A stretch of DNA of 64,000 nt from Epinephelus fuscoguttatus. Lineage: Eukaryota; Chordata; Actinopteri; Perciformes; Serranidae. The DNA lies in the NCBI RefSeq assembly GCF_011397635.1, contig NC_064773.1, positions 20,748,449-20,812,448 on the forward strand. The letters run 5' to 3'. This document shows, piece by piece, positions 45,943 to 59,800 of this stretch; positions within the stretch are counted from its first letter, which is position 1; each line of letters starts with the position of its first letter. Below the pieces are notes generated by a model. It was not told the DNA's origin. It searched no databases and saw nothing but the letters and a program-made list of their open reading frames with translations. The position numbers were made by a program, and so were the translations under genes.

Positions 45943-48900
45943 ATGGACAACCTCCCAGTCAAGTACGCTGGTCCGTCTTACCCAAAGATCACCCTGTCAC
46001 GTAAAACTCTGGACGTCTACCTCAAATTGGTGGTGGTGCTGCTGCTGCAGGGTGTGAAGCGAAATCAAAGTTTAATGCAATATTGTCCTACAACGACAGA
46101 ACTGGGCAGGTTGCCAAACTTCTCGTCTCAGGCAGGATCCTCTTTCTTTTTTAAGCTGCCTATCCCTGCAACCCAAGGACACACTCGGCGTCACAAGGTG
46201 AGATCAACAATGCAAAAAGATTGGCAGATATGTGTACACAGTGGTGCCATGAGTTTCAGTAAATAACTGTGTTGATAAATTCATTCTACAAATCAAATTT
46301 ATTTTTATAAATTTATTTTTTGGCACTACGTCAGTTCTGCTGCCCTGGAACGAGAAAACGAGACGTTAGTCAAAGCCATGAGGAGATGCTTGTTGTTTTT
46401 AGCACTCTTCTTTAAGAAAAAGAAATGTTTTTTCCGTGCGTAACATGCTGTGAAAATCATGCTGACTGTACTCTTAAGTAGCAGTGAATCAGAGATGTCT
46501 TTGCTGTTACTGAAGATGTATTTGTCACTGTTCTTCCTGAAGATGATGTCAGTATTTTCATCTTTCTAAACCCTGGTGATGTATTGGTGAAACAGGTCTC
46601 ATTCCTGCTTTAGTTACTCTGCAGGGATGCACTCAAAAAGTGGTGTGTCTGTAATCAAGAAGCAGTGTGGTCACTCATGCTCGTTGATTATACACAAGCA
46701 TTCACACGCCCAAACAAGCATACACGTATAAAATAATCAAATTCAACCCACTTATATCAGCTTTTCTTTTCCCTCCAGCTGTCACTGGCTGATGGAGACA
46801 GAACTTTGCCTCACTGGATGGTGTTTAGGCAACAGATTAGCACTCTAGCTGGCCTGGCTCTGACTGAAGATTGTGGGATATACCACCTTAAAGTGTCTGA
46901 TATTGAAGAGCAGTGTGCTGCCTACTTCTACCTGCACATTCTAAACAGAACATTGACTGACAAGGACCAAGCAAGGTAAATATGACAGTGTTTTTTCACT
47001 CTACATAATGCTTTTCATTCACCGTATCGGTGTTTAATTGGCTCTTAGAGATGACAGTGTTAGTCGGGGAAGACAAATGTTGATGTAATAATTTCATGTG
47101 GTTTGGTCTGTGAGTTTTAGCGGAGCTCTGTAGACCCTTTTAGGGCCGACGTCACAGTGACGTCAGTTTGTTAACAGGGCTGTGGGCTACACAGGAGTCT
47201 AAAGATGTCATCTTGTTGTGTTATTGGGAGCCAGAATAGAAGGAGTCATGGCTCAAAACTCATGGCAATCATCAAAAATGCTCACATGTGCAGCGCACTC
47301 TTCATGTCAGGTTAGGGAGAAAGTATTTCTTGTTGTAGGGATAAGTAAGGTCATGACATGACCCCTTAAGGGTTATCATGTCCACCTCATCAGAAACTGG
47401 GGAGGTATTAAGATGAATATTGGAGGAAACCGTTCAAGTGTCATCCTCCTTTGTAAGATTGGCACAGTAATCAACCACACAGCTTCCTGTGACATCATCC
47501 AGCCACTGAGTGAGAGCATACAGGTTGGCCAGTCTGGTCCTGTTGGTCAGTATTTGCTTATTCAATTCACACTCGTGGTCTTGGAGAGTGAGTGACCTGA
47601 CATGATGCGTTAGTAAATTTGGTCTGACGCTCTACACTAAAATGAGAGCGCTGTGGGTTGAAGAAATGGAGCATTATATTTCTATATGAATTAACAAATG
47701 GTTAAGTTAATCACACATTGACTCTGCTCGGTGCTCTGCTGTTCTGTCTCCCCAGACAGAGCGCCGAGAGGATAACCTAACGGTACATTCAGACAGCGCT
47801 CCAGCACTCGGAATGAATATTTCTGAATGCACCACTAGCATCGTCTTCCCCCACTGTCTGAAACAAGCCAAGAGAACTTGGTAGCTAGCACTAGCTAATG
47901 TCTATGGAGAATTGTTTTGCCTCCAGCTAAGCCCCGCCCACCAAAAAACATAATACTGTTTACTAACAGTCAAAGAGTCTAAACAACATTCAGTTCACAG
48001 TCTGATTCACACTGACTGCTCACCAGTGCTTAATTTGTAAAATTAGAAGTAGGGGAACACTTTGGGCCCCTGAGAGAGCAGGGGCCCAAAGTGTTCCCCC
48101 ACTTTTGGGAGTGGGGGAACACTTTTTAAAGCGGCGCGGAGAAGTCGGCTCCAATAATATCCTCTTCTTGGTGACTGCCCAGAAGTACCTGAACAGCCGA
48201 GCCAGCCGAACACAGACTGTATGTGATGTGTCAGAGGAGAAATGAGCCGTTCACGGTCCACAAACCTCACCGCACTTTAGGGACTGTTCTTTACTTATGA
48301 AGGGACTTGTCGGGGAGGAGGGTGGCTGGTTGATTTTTATTTTATTTATTTATTTTATTTTGATCCCCCCTATGTTAATCACTCATTGATGCTGTTTTTG
48401 AAGTATGAATAAGTCAATAAGTAATTTATTCCATTGAAATATCATTGATGTATTATAGAAAAGTGATTTATCTTTTTATCAATCACAAAAGGTACATCTG
48501 CCTCATTTTCGCTGTGGTATCGTGATACTACTCAGAATCATGATATTTTCATTGGTATCGTACAGTTGGTCCCAATTTTGGTACCGTGACAACACTAATC
48601 TGGAGGGGGTTCATCTACAAAAACTAAACAACGATATTCGGTATTCGGTACTTTAATCGGTACGTTTAATATTATTTGGCTTCAGCTTCGGCCACAAATT
48701 TTCATTTCGGTGCATCCCTTCTATTTACAGTGAAACAACATAGAGAAGTTTACAGAATCACTCAACAGAATATAACTAAAACTGCAGCAGCAGTTGCAGT
48801 AGACACACTGGCACCTTCATTAATAGCAGGTTTGCTTGCTTCCAGTTGCACTGATGGATGAACAGTTCTCATGTGCCTGTGCAGGTTGTTTGGATATGAG

Positions 48901-51900
48901 ATTTTAATCTTGCAGACTCTACACTCTGCCCTTGTATTGTCAGTTTAATTGAAATGATTCCAAATTTTACTGCTGTATTCATTTTCTCAACTTTTTTTTT
49001 TTTTAACCTTTCCAGCATATTGTCTCTCTCTGTAGCGCCTGCTCTTTCTCTCTCTGTCTCCCTCCCTCCTGATTGATAAAAAGATAAATCACTTTTCTAT
49101 AATACATCAATGATATTTCAATGGAATAAATTACTTATTGACTTATTCATACTTCAAAAACAGCATGTGCTCACTGTGCTGTGTGTGCCTGTACCCCCCC
49201 CCCCCCCCCCCCCAACCACCACCACCACCACCACCACCCCCTTCTGCTCACCGCGGACACACAGACGACACCACACATATTGACCAAACACATGCGGGCT
49301 CCCAATCAGGAGCCGGCTCCCGTCGTTCACTTCAAAGAGCCGGCTCTATGAGCCGTTTTGTTCGCAACCGACACATCATTAGTGGTATGTGAGGCATCGT
49401 AGTACTACGGTACTCCACTCTACAACACTAGTGACATCAGCCAATACTGTATGAAGTTTTTAGATGTGAAAAGTTCTAGACCCATGCAAATTAATTCCGG
49501 AACGCACTGTCGCGGAGAGAGCTTAACACGTCCAATTCTTGTATTACCTTTAAGACCGAAATATAAGTTAACAAGCTTCTCTCTGCGTGTTCGTTTGATG
49601 AAGAATTACAGGAGAGTATATGACTTCAACTTAACTCTTCTTTATTTCTCTTCACACAGATCACGATGTACAGAGCTCCGGGTCTATTTCTTCTTGCCCT
49701 AACCAACAACATCAGCGAGTCAGGGCACGAAGTCTGACCACCTATCTCTTCCTGACCCAGTCCTTTTAAGCGTATACATTTATTTGTGACGCAAGCATTG
49801 CCAGTGGCGTTGCTAGGGATACCTCGTTCCTTTCTGCTGACTCCGTTCTTATCTGCTGCTCCAGCTCCTCTTCTCTCTGAAACACATATCAGAACAGGAA
49901 ACACAGCTGCCCATAAGGCCGCTGTGAGTGAGTCGCTTCTGCTACACACATTTCATGAGACGCTCTTTGTTTCCTCTCACCTGCACATTGTCTAAAGGTC
50001 ATGTCTAGTTCATCTACTGATATTTTCCACTCAAGCAGTCACGTTCCTCTGCACTTGTCCTCTTATTATGCAAACTAGTAATTTTATGCAACTATTAGTA
50101 GGAACGGGTGTGCATTCAATAAATGTACTATTTACATTTTCCTTCAGCTTATCAAATGTCCAGTATCCAACAGCACTAGGGCCTTTTCTGAAAAGATCCT
50201 GGTATACGTTCCAGTACGTTCCGGCTCAAATTAAGCACTGCTGCTCACGGTTCTTAACATGAAGTGGACTGAGCTGGCAGCTAGCAGCTGACAGTGCTAA
50301 CAGTATCAACAGCAGTGTTGTTACCCCTAACTCTGCTGACATGACATCACAAAAGAGGGAGCGTATGGCAGGAAGCTGGGGTCCATCGGGACTGAAACCT
50401 GACGCCATAAAACAGTTACATCCCAACTGCAGTGGGCTGCATCAACAAGGACCAGGACTGGTCATATATTTATTCAAATTTTTCTATTCAATATTTAAGT
50501 TGAGTGTTGCAGTTCTTTGTCTTTATTTTTATTTCCTCTTAATATATTGATCATATATTTAATGTATGCACCAAAGACCAAAGCTAATTCCTTGCATGTG
50601 AAAACCTGCTCGGTGTTAAATCATACTCTGATTCTGAAGTATTTATCCCATAATGTTAACATGTTGACAACTTTCTCAAACTGACAATAAGAAAAATACA
50701 CACGATCACAACTTGTCCTTTAAAATGAATGAAAGACAGATTTTGCTGTGTCTCTCTGTCTGATAGGGATACTTTGTCCTGCTCTGAGGGAGAGACGACC
50801 ATCTGGGCTAACCTTCTACTTCAGTTAAACCCTGCAACTCTTGATGCCAGCCAGCGTATCCGTTTGGTCAGCACCATGGCCGTGTGCCTGCGCCTGCCGC
50901 TTGGCTTTGTCTACCTGTTTTCAAGAAAAAAATTGTCCACTCAACAACAAGAGAAGCTCAGAGTTTGTAAGCAAGGTGGGCTTGCTGAGATACTTACTTG
51001 TGATAATGAGATACAAGATGCCTTAGGAGATGTTGCTGAGGTTTTGTGGCCTGCCAGCTGTCAAGGAGAGGAAGGACAATCTGATTTAGCCGCAGTACTG
51101 GAATGCAGTGTGAAGGCAGGAGGGTTGGCCAGGTTGCTAGAAGCTCCTGTTTTGGGATGGAGGGCGCTATGTACACCTGGAAGTGTCCGGCATGAAGTTA
51201 AGAGATACTTGCAAAGGCTAAAATTTACACCCACTCCAAATATTATTGTTCCTCCGCCAACTCAGGTCCATCAGACTGTGAAACCTGAGCATTCACACAT
51301 ATATTCTCTTTCTTTGGCCAAGCTGGAACCAAGTTTGTGGACCAGTTTGATGCACATGGGGACAAGAATGGAGCCAACACATATGAAGGACTCAATTGGG
51401 AATACAGATTACATGCAAAAAATACAAGTGTCCTCAAATTCCCTTTTCTTGATCCCACAGACAACTTTGTACTCAGACAGCGCTCATGTTTATGCTCTCC
51501 TGGAAAGTCAAGTATTCACTGGGAAAATTGTTTTTAAAAGTTTACCGAACTGGCCTTCGGTTCACAGTTCTCAGAAACGTAACTCTATAAATCAAACTGC
51601 CTCAAGAACAAACCCTCCTGTAGAAGCAACTCTCTGCAGCGACAGAGTATCAGAAATCACATCAGACACATCTGAATATTTCCGAACCACAGGCTTATTT
51701 CTTTCACCCTTTTTTCCTAAGCGTACATCAACAGTCAGGATGTTTCCTGCAGCTGACACCGCACTTGCAACATTGTTAGCATCAACCACACTGTCCAGTA
51801 TTTACCCCTCAGTGCCGCTGACCCCGGCCTCTTACAGTGTCACTTCCACGCTGACACATGAGGCCGCCGACAGAAAATCGCTCGCCACCGGTCTGACCCT

Positions 51901-54900
51901 CCGACCCCACCAGAAGGAAACCCCCCTCTGGACTGGATCCTATGGAGGCAGCCTAACTGTCTCAGAAAGCCAGCCCACGGTGAGCTCACTGGGTAAGTCT
52001 GCTGCTGTTGACTTCTGTATGACTAAATGGGATTGTTGTGGGTGCTTAGTCATTCAAGTCATACGCTGTAATGACTTGACCCTGTTTTGAGAAAGAGGCC
52101 CACAGCTGAATGGAGCTCAGTGAACAGAAGAACATATGGGCTAATGTAGTGCTGGAAATATGAGAGGCATGAAAGACATGGGAAACAAATGGCTACGTTA
52201 TGTTGAGGTTCAGAGGAAATACATCATGAATTATGAATCGAGTGGATAAAAACACAAAATAAAAATGTATTTAAACTTACATCAACTGAAATTTTGTACA
52301 CGTGGACACAACAGAAACAAACTGCAAACACCACTTTTTTCAGAAGTCCAGGTATGTAGGATTTAATACATAAAATATAAAAAGTTCTATTAATATACAA
52401 GATAATTACCTGAAAATAAGAATCGTGTTTTCTTTACCTTAGAACAAGCTGTTTATACCTCCATAGGGAGTGGGTTCTCATCCACAGAGATCGCCATGTT
52501 TACCGCTATGTTTTTTGAAGAGCCCAGAAAAGAGTAATCAAACCAAACACTGGCTTTACATTCACTTTTTCGTGTCGGCCACTGTAGTTAACAGCCCCTC
52601 TGCTTTATTTATTCAGTGTTTTTACCGGTTTAAATCACCAGGTCTGTTTGTGTAGGAGAGGAAGAGACCTCAGCAGATACTTTGGCTCCTGGTAAAAACC
52701 TTTTGAACATCTGTGTCTTAAGTTATCAACTAAAAAAAGGTGAGCACACATTAGCAGGTGGTGGGCTCGCAGCTTGTTTGCAATGAGCCAAACAGCGTCG
52801 GAAAATCATTTATATGTAACGTGAAACTGCTTTATTCAGTATTTTATGGGTTTAAATCACCAGGTCTGTTTTTTATGGAAAGGAAAAGACCTCTGTGGAT
52901 AATCTGGCTCTAGGTAAAAACCTCCTGGATCAAAAATAAGGTGAGCAGACATTGCAGATGCTGTGACGTGCTGAACAGTGTAGAGGAAACACTGATTTGT
53001 AACCCATTTTTGTCTTGTAAAATTATAACATTGAGGTGTTTTCAACACACTTTACTGAGTTATTTCGTTTTTTCCCCACATACACTATAAATCCTTTTAA
53101 ATTAGTTATACATGGACTTCCTTTGTTTATTTCTTTAATGCTTTGTCTAAAGGAGCAAGAGAAAATCTTCAAGGAGGCACATTTGCGTGTCTCCAGTTAA
53201 TTAGCTCAGGGAGGTAGAGGACTGGTTTGAAGGTCAGAGGATCAGGGTTCAATTCTCAGGTGAACACCCAGTCTGTTTTGCAAGCTGATGTCTGACGGAG
53301 AAAGTTAAATTTATAATAATAAATTTAACTTTAGCTTTTTTTGCAAGTGCAGACAGTGTGCGGGTGTTCTCCTTTTTGATTCATTGTTTGACCCACCTAC
53401 GCACCTGTCTAAGACTGTTGTCTTGTGTGTGCACAGGACTTTTTTGACTGAAGGAGAAAGTTAAAATGTCTAATAATGTCTGTAATGTCTCTGTCCAGAG
53501 GAGAGAGTGAAAGGCTCTGTGATACACAGCAGAAGTGTGAGGTGGAATAGCTCAGGCTGTTAAAGAGCCGCTTGGGAATTCTGAGGTCAGAGGTTCGATC
53601 CTTATCCAGGGCAGGTGAATTTTAAAGTCCAACACCCAAATGAAAAGGTTAAATGCGTCCGGAGAAATGGTTGTATGTGCAGTGGCAGGATAGCCAGGAC
53701 GCCAGGTCAAAGTGGGAATGTCATCATCATCATCATCATCCCTAACATTATGTAAACAATTAATGCACAGAACACTATAACACTAGTAAACTATAGTAAT
53801 CTACATATGCACACAAAGTCATTTGGCCAAAGTCCAAATAAAATACTGGGTCTTGGTATTCCTCCTGAGACTGGGCTGTTCGGAGGTACAGTAGCTAGGG
53901 CTGGTTGGTAGTTAAGGTAGGCAGGAAAAAAGTAGGTAAGTCAATAGCTTATATATAAGTAAAGAAGGTCAATAATATGCATTATGATGAAAAGGAAAAT
54001 GAAAATGCCCAGAGAAAGGTTTCAGAGAGGGGTCATGCAATAGTAGTAGAACACTAATAGTCAGTTATAGTACAATAAGTGATCTAGAAACATAGGTGTA
54101 AACTATGACTGATAATGACTGATGATGATTTTTTTTTAAAAAAAAAAGTATATGTTCAACATTTTATAGTATGCAGTGCTTAATTTGTAAGATTAGAAGT
54201 TGGGGAACACTTTGGGCCTCTGAGAGAGCAGTGTTCCCCCACTCCCAAAAGTGCTGCTTTTTTAAGCGGCACCCGAGCCGCCTCACTGCATGACTCCGAA
54301 TGGAATGGTTGTGACATCTAGTGTTGTCACGGTACCAAAATTGGGATCCAAGGTACGATACCAGTGAAAGTATCACGGTTCTGAGTAGTATCACGATACC
54401 ACAGCAAAAATGAGGCAGATGTGCCTTTTGTCATTTATAAAAAGATAAATCACTTTTCTATAATACATCAATGATATTTCAATGGAATAAATTACTTATT
54501 GACTTATTCATACTTCAAAAACAGCATCAATGAGTGATTAACATAGGGGGGATCAAAATAAAATAAATAAATGAAATAAAAATCAACCAGCCACCCTCCT
54601 CCCCTGACAAGTCCCTTCATAAGTAAAGAACAGTCCCTAAAGTGCGGTGAGGTTTGTGGACCGTTACCTGCCACAAAGAGAGAAAGTGGCTCGTTTCTCC
54701 TCTGACACACCACATACCTGTGTGCCATCACGGCTCGGTCGTCCAGGTGCTACTGGGCAGTCATGACGCCAGCAAAAGAGGAAATTAGGCTACTGGACCT
54801 GGAGTCGGACTTCTCTGTCGCCGGTAAGCCGTTATCTTGTGCCGCGGAGCCGCCGTAGGCTATTTGACCACTGTATTCCTGTCTGTGACCCAGCCAGCCG

Positions 54901-56720
54901 GTGGTCAGAACATATTTTTATCCCATAAAATAAATAAAAAAGTTTGTGTGTGTGGGTGGGTGTGTGGCACTTTTGTTATGTTGATTTTTATATTGTATTT
55001 GTGTTCTAACACTGTGAATTCTTTGCAAAAGTGCTATAACGTTTATCATTGTTGCTGTTATTGTTATTATTAGCTGACAAGACCAGTGTCAGTCGTAGAG
55101 TTGATGGAGAGGGACAAGATAATGCCAGTCATAGGAGTGAGGAGAAGGAGGAAGAGACAGGTGAGGAGGGGCAGGAGAAGGAGGAGGAGGAGGAGATGGA
55201 AGAGGAGGTGGAGGAGAAGAAGGAGGAAGAGGAGGAGGAGAAGGAGGAAAGTGGAGCAGGAACCACCAAAAAAACAGTGCCAGGTACAGGTGCAGTGTGC
55301 AGGACTGGGTTGGCAATAGGTCTTTGCATAGAATTATATTATATTCCATACACTCTACTGACTGACTAATCTGTGTGTGTTGTGTTTAATATCATTAGAT
55401 TGTTTTTATATTGCAAATAAAGTATTCGTGTTAAAATTACGGTTCCACTTGCCTGGCCTCTCCAAATCAAGCTCCCGGGCTGAATTTCAACCCCAGCCGG
55501 CCCCTGGTGGTACGTGAGGCACCGTAGTACTACGGTACTCCACCCTGCAACACTAGTGACATCAGCCAATACTGTATGTAGTTTTTAGATGTGAAAAGTT
55601 CTAGACCCATGCACCAGGGCCTTTTCTGAAAAGATCCTGGTATACGTTCCGGCTCAAATTAAGCACTGATAGTATGACTATGTGAGGTTTTTTTAACATA
55701 CAAAACTATGTTGTTGTTGTTTTTTTTGCAACACCCTATAGTATGACTTTTTCCACATACAAAACTATGACTTTTTTATTTTATTTTTGACACAGACCTT
55801 TGCATATTTTTGTTGCCCTGGATTAAATCCAACTCCATACAGCCTAAGGGATGGAAAAAACAAACAGGAAAAAGAATTGAAAGGGAAAACAGCATGTAGA
55901 CATATGCATTACACAGGAGGACATTATACAAAGATCTCTGAGCTTGAATACATTGCATCGATCGGGGAGTACACAATGTAAAGCAGTAAAATAGCCAGAT
56001 AAGATTAGACATTCAAACACTACACTTTTGCTATCGGGAGCTTGTTAGCAGACAGCTGCTTATTTACACATCCAGCAGATACAAAGTGACATTAGCATTC
56101 AGTTTTGTGGTGTGTTTCTGGCCACATAGTAAATCACAGTCCAATATTCATTCTCCTCTGCTGTTAGCAGACTTTTTCTATTACTATGTTCATATCATGC
56201 TGTGCAGACATGCAATCCAGTTGAGTAAAACTTTTATGCCAGTCTCAGAGTTGTAATTAGAGATACTGGAAATTTCTGACAGCAATAATGTTTCCCACTT
56301 ATTGAAAAGAAATACAGAAGTGTAATCAAACAGCAACATGTTTTTTTAATGGAGCCATACACAATTTGCTTGTGTCTGATTTCACTTGTTAACGGTTACG
56401 GTAACCCATTTTGTCTTCATTACAGTGGCTTACAGTGGGGTGTTTAGAGCTTTTTTGCTGGTGGCGACAGCTGGTAATGATTTAGATGAGAGCGATGAGA
56501 CTAAAAACCAAAACAATAAAGTTGCGGGCTGTAAAACCAAAGTGCTGAAACACTGCAGAGCTGGGGGGAACTGGGAGATACATATCTGTGGTTTCATCAT
56601 CGTGATCAACTCCTTTCAAATACACAAAGTCATTTGATCCATTGTTAAAGGGACAGTTCACCCCAAAATCAAAAATACATATTTTCCTCTTATCTGTAGT
56701 GCTATCTAGATTGCTTTGGT

Positions 56721-56805
<85 letters not shown>

Positions 56806-59800
56806 CAGCTTTAAGAACAGGAATTGAATACAATAAATTGTTGTTATATATTTTTTTTGGTGGGAGAACCAACTAACTTGTGATTTCATATCAGGAGCCC
56901 TTTTTACAAAGAGATCACGCTATAGAGTCGCTATGAAGTCCCTTCTTTATGCCACCTTTGCATTCTTATACAGAGCCAAATAACAGTGGCATCATGCTGC
57001 TCCAGTATGTGATTTTAGACGCCATGCTAGCATTGCGGAAGCAAAACAGGCGTGGCAGGTGTAACATGTTAACACACCAGTGTCGGCCACTAGTTTAAAA
57101 TATAACGTGTGTTGGCTGCACTTTATAAACATTAACAATGGCTTTAACATGGCAATGACACAGATTTACTGTCCTTGTTGTATGGAGGCTGATCTCATCC
57201 TCTGCTTGGAGGGTAAAGAGCTCCTTATTGTTTTCTCAAATTGCGGCCATTCTTCTTCTTCTTCTTCAAGTTAGCTGCTAACTGCTGACCACTACTTTTT
57301 TCCTATTACATTTAACTTTCATCACAAAAAAGTGACATATACAAACAGACTTACAAACAAACCCGACCCACATACAAAAAAAGCAAAAGAAAAACAACAA
57401 AATAAAAAAAAATTAAACAGCCAGAGTGGACCAAGATAAATATAAATATAACAGTGTTAAGCTTGTTACATAAACAAAAAGGAAAAAAGGCTAAGAATAA
57501 CAAAATGTGCTGAGTCACAGTATTGACTTCAGCTATTAGATGGTAAATTCAGTACTCTCAAGTACTCTCAATTTTATTCTGCAAACCCAGTGTACTGTTT
57601 AAAAAAAAAAACCAAGATGCGCTGGTAGCCTTCCATTCCTTAAGAATTATAGTCTTTGCTGCTAACACACCAGCCATCAGGGTCCTCTGTACAGTATGTG
57701 GGCAAGAGAAGCTTCAGAATAACCAGGCAGGGCAATTAATGGGTCAAGTTCAATCTGAATATCATAATTATTACAATACCATGACAAAATACCCTGCAAA
57801 ATAGAAATAATCTTAGAACAAAACCAAAAGGTATGACTTAGGACACCTTTTGTGAAGTTACATCTGTCATAGATATCATCTTTGTAACCGCTTATCCCGT
57901 TGGGGGTCGCAGGGGGGCTGGAGCCTATCCCAGTTGACATCGGGTGAGAGGCAGGGTACACCCTGGCCAGGTCGCCGGACTATCACAGGGCTGACACATA
58001 GAGACAGACAACCATTCACACTCACATTCACATCTACGGTCAATTTAGAGTCACCAATTAACCTGCATGTCTTTGGACTGAGGGAGAAGGCCGGAGCACC
58101 CGGATAAAACCCACGCTGACACGGGGAGAACATGCAAACTCCACACAGGAGAGCTGCCCCGCTCCAGGTTCTGACTCCCCACCCTGGGTTTGAACCAGGA
58201 ACCCTCTTGCTGTGAGGCGACAGTGCTAACCACTACACCACTATGCCACTAAAATACATTTTGTTAATCTTTTCTCTGGAATAATGTAATGTAAGCATGA
58301 CTTTGAACTGAAACAACTGCAGTCTGGTAATAGTTGATGCTAGATTGATCCTCTCAGTCCCCTCCCGACACACCTCCTCAGTCAACTCTACACCAAGGTC
58401 TGCCTCTGCGGCTGATTTGATATGGTTTGATTGATGTAACGATAGTCATATTAGAAAACAACGTCTCAAATTTTGAGACAAGATGTTTAGGGCCAGGATG
58501 TAGCTGCATTAAAGTATAAAGAGGGTGTTCCTTCGGTCAGTTTTCAGACAGCTTTTTTCGTCAGTGTCTGATGCTGCAAGTCACTGCCCATGCGCCGGAT
58601 TTCAACGACTTTGGAGTGAGACCAGGTTGCGTATAACCATGAAAATGACTGTCTTGTAATAATAAAGGGTTAAAGGAGTGAAAAGCATTAGGTAAGGACC
58701 ACTTAAAAGTCATGCTTCGAGGGCTATCATCGGAAATTAAGATCCCCTGGTATTTTCTTTGTAATACATTTGAGATCGACTTCACTGGATGCTGTATTCT
58801 CCATTTATCTACCAAATAAAATTATGCCTACTGAGTTAACAAATGGATAGCAATTATAATCAAGTGGGTGGAATTCAGATCTGATAATAGATTAAAAACC
58901 TTCTGAAAAATATCAGGGTCATCAATATTAGGACTATAAACATTGATACAGGTGACAGGAACATTGTTAATATTTCCCAAAACTATCAGATATCTGCCAG
59001 AAGGGGTGGTAATGAGATGCAATAACTCAAATGGTACAGATTTTCTAAGCAAAATAGCAAGCTGTTTTGATCAGAGGATTTTAATATGTGTGGAATGTAT
59101 GCTGGGTACATTCCAAGTCACCAAAGTTAATGTCCTTACATCAAAAGTATTCATAACCATTCCTACCATTGCAGACACATAAAATATAATCATATAAAAC
59201 ATAAACAATAGGCCTGGCAAAGATAATTAAACTTAGAAACATTCCCAAGTCTAATAACGTTTTCCCAAAACCCTCCATCCCACCATTGAGCCAAGCAGGT
59301 TGGCTGTGCCTCCATCTTCTTAAGGAGCAAGGCAATAACATGGCTCCACCACATTACCCCACGCATTCAAAACCACTGTGGTAGCCCGCTCAGTATTTTA
59401 GCCTGTGGTGCTCTTATTAGAAATAACAGCACGTGATAATCAAAGCTGTATATCAATTACCAACCAAAGAGTTCATCTAGCAGCGAACACTTCAGTAGCT
59501 TTTACCAACCACATGTGTTGGAAGAGTCAGCAGGAAGGTGATGAGTCTGCAAAGAGCTTGGCATGGACACAGTAATCTTTCCATTATGCTCAACACGCAG
59601 CTTGGCAGAAAACGAAGACTGGTTTTCACCGCAGCCTTGCAAAGTGTCTTAATGACACCGCTGAAGGTTCGTTGAAACATCACCTCTGATGCATAATCTG
59701 GGAAGGTAGACACCTTAGCACTGTTGTAATACAGTGGTGCTCTCTCCCGGCTCAGATCCAAAATCAGCTCCCTGTCCTGGTCACAGTGTATTTTTAGTAA

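Larger units (their letters stand above)
46976..50766 (+). other. Dystroglycan-like intron 2, filled with mobile DNA
   Basis: About 3.8 kb holding a THAP-type relic (47100-47330), a dispersed repeat copy (47600-47830) and a complete-ended hAT element (48024-50240). The remaining 0.5 kb before exon 3 is AT-rich and featureless. Confidence 0.6.

Noticed and set aside
53536..53610. Functional tRNA gene
   Set aside because: Box-like motifs are present, but the stems do not pair as a cloverleaf and a similar degenerate copy lies nearby. A SINE remnant fits better.
55049..55369. Glu-rich frame as a host gene
   Set aside because: It lies inside hAT copy 3, between exact target duplications, and splices to that element's first exon.
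56482..56889. Frame with a long Tyr-Ile repeat
   Set aside because: Translation of the (AT)n microsatellite.
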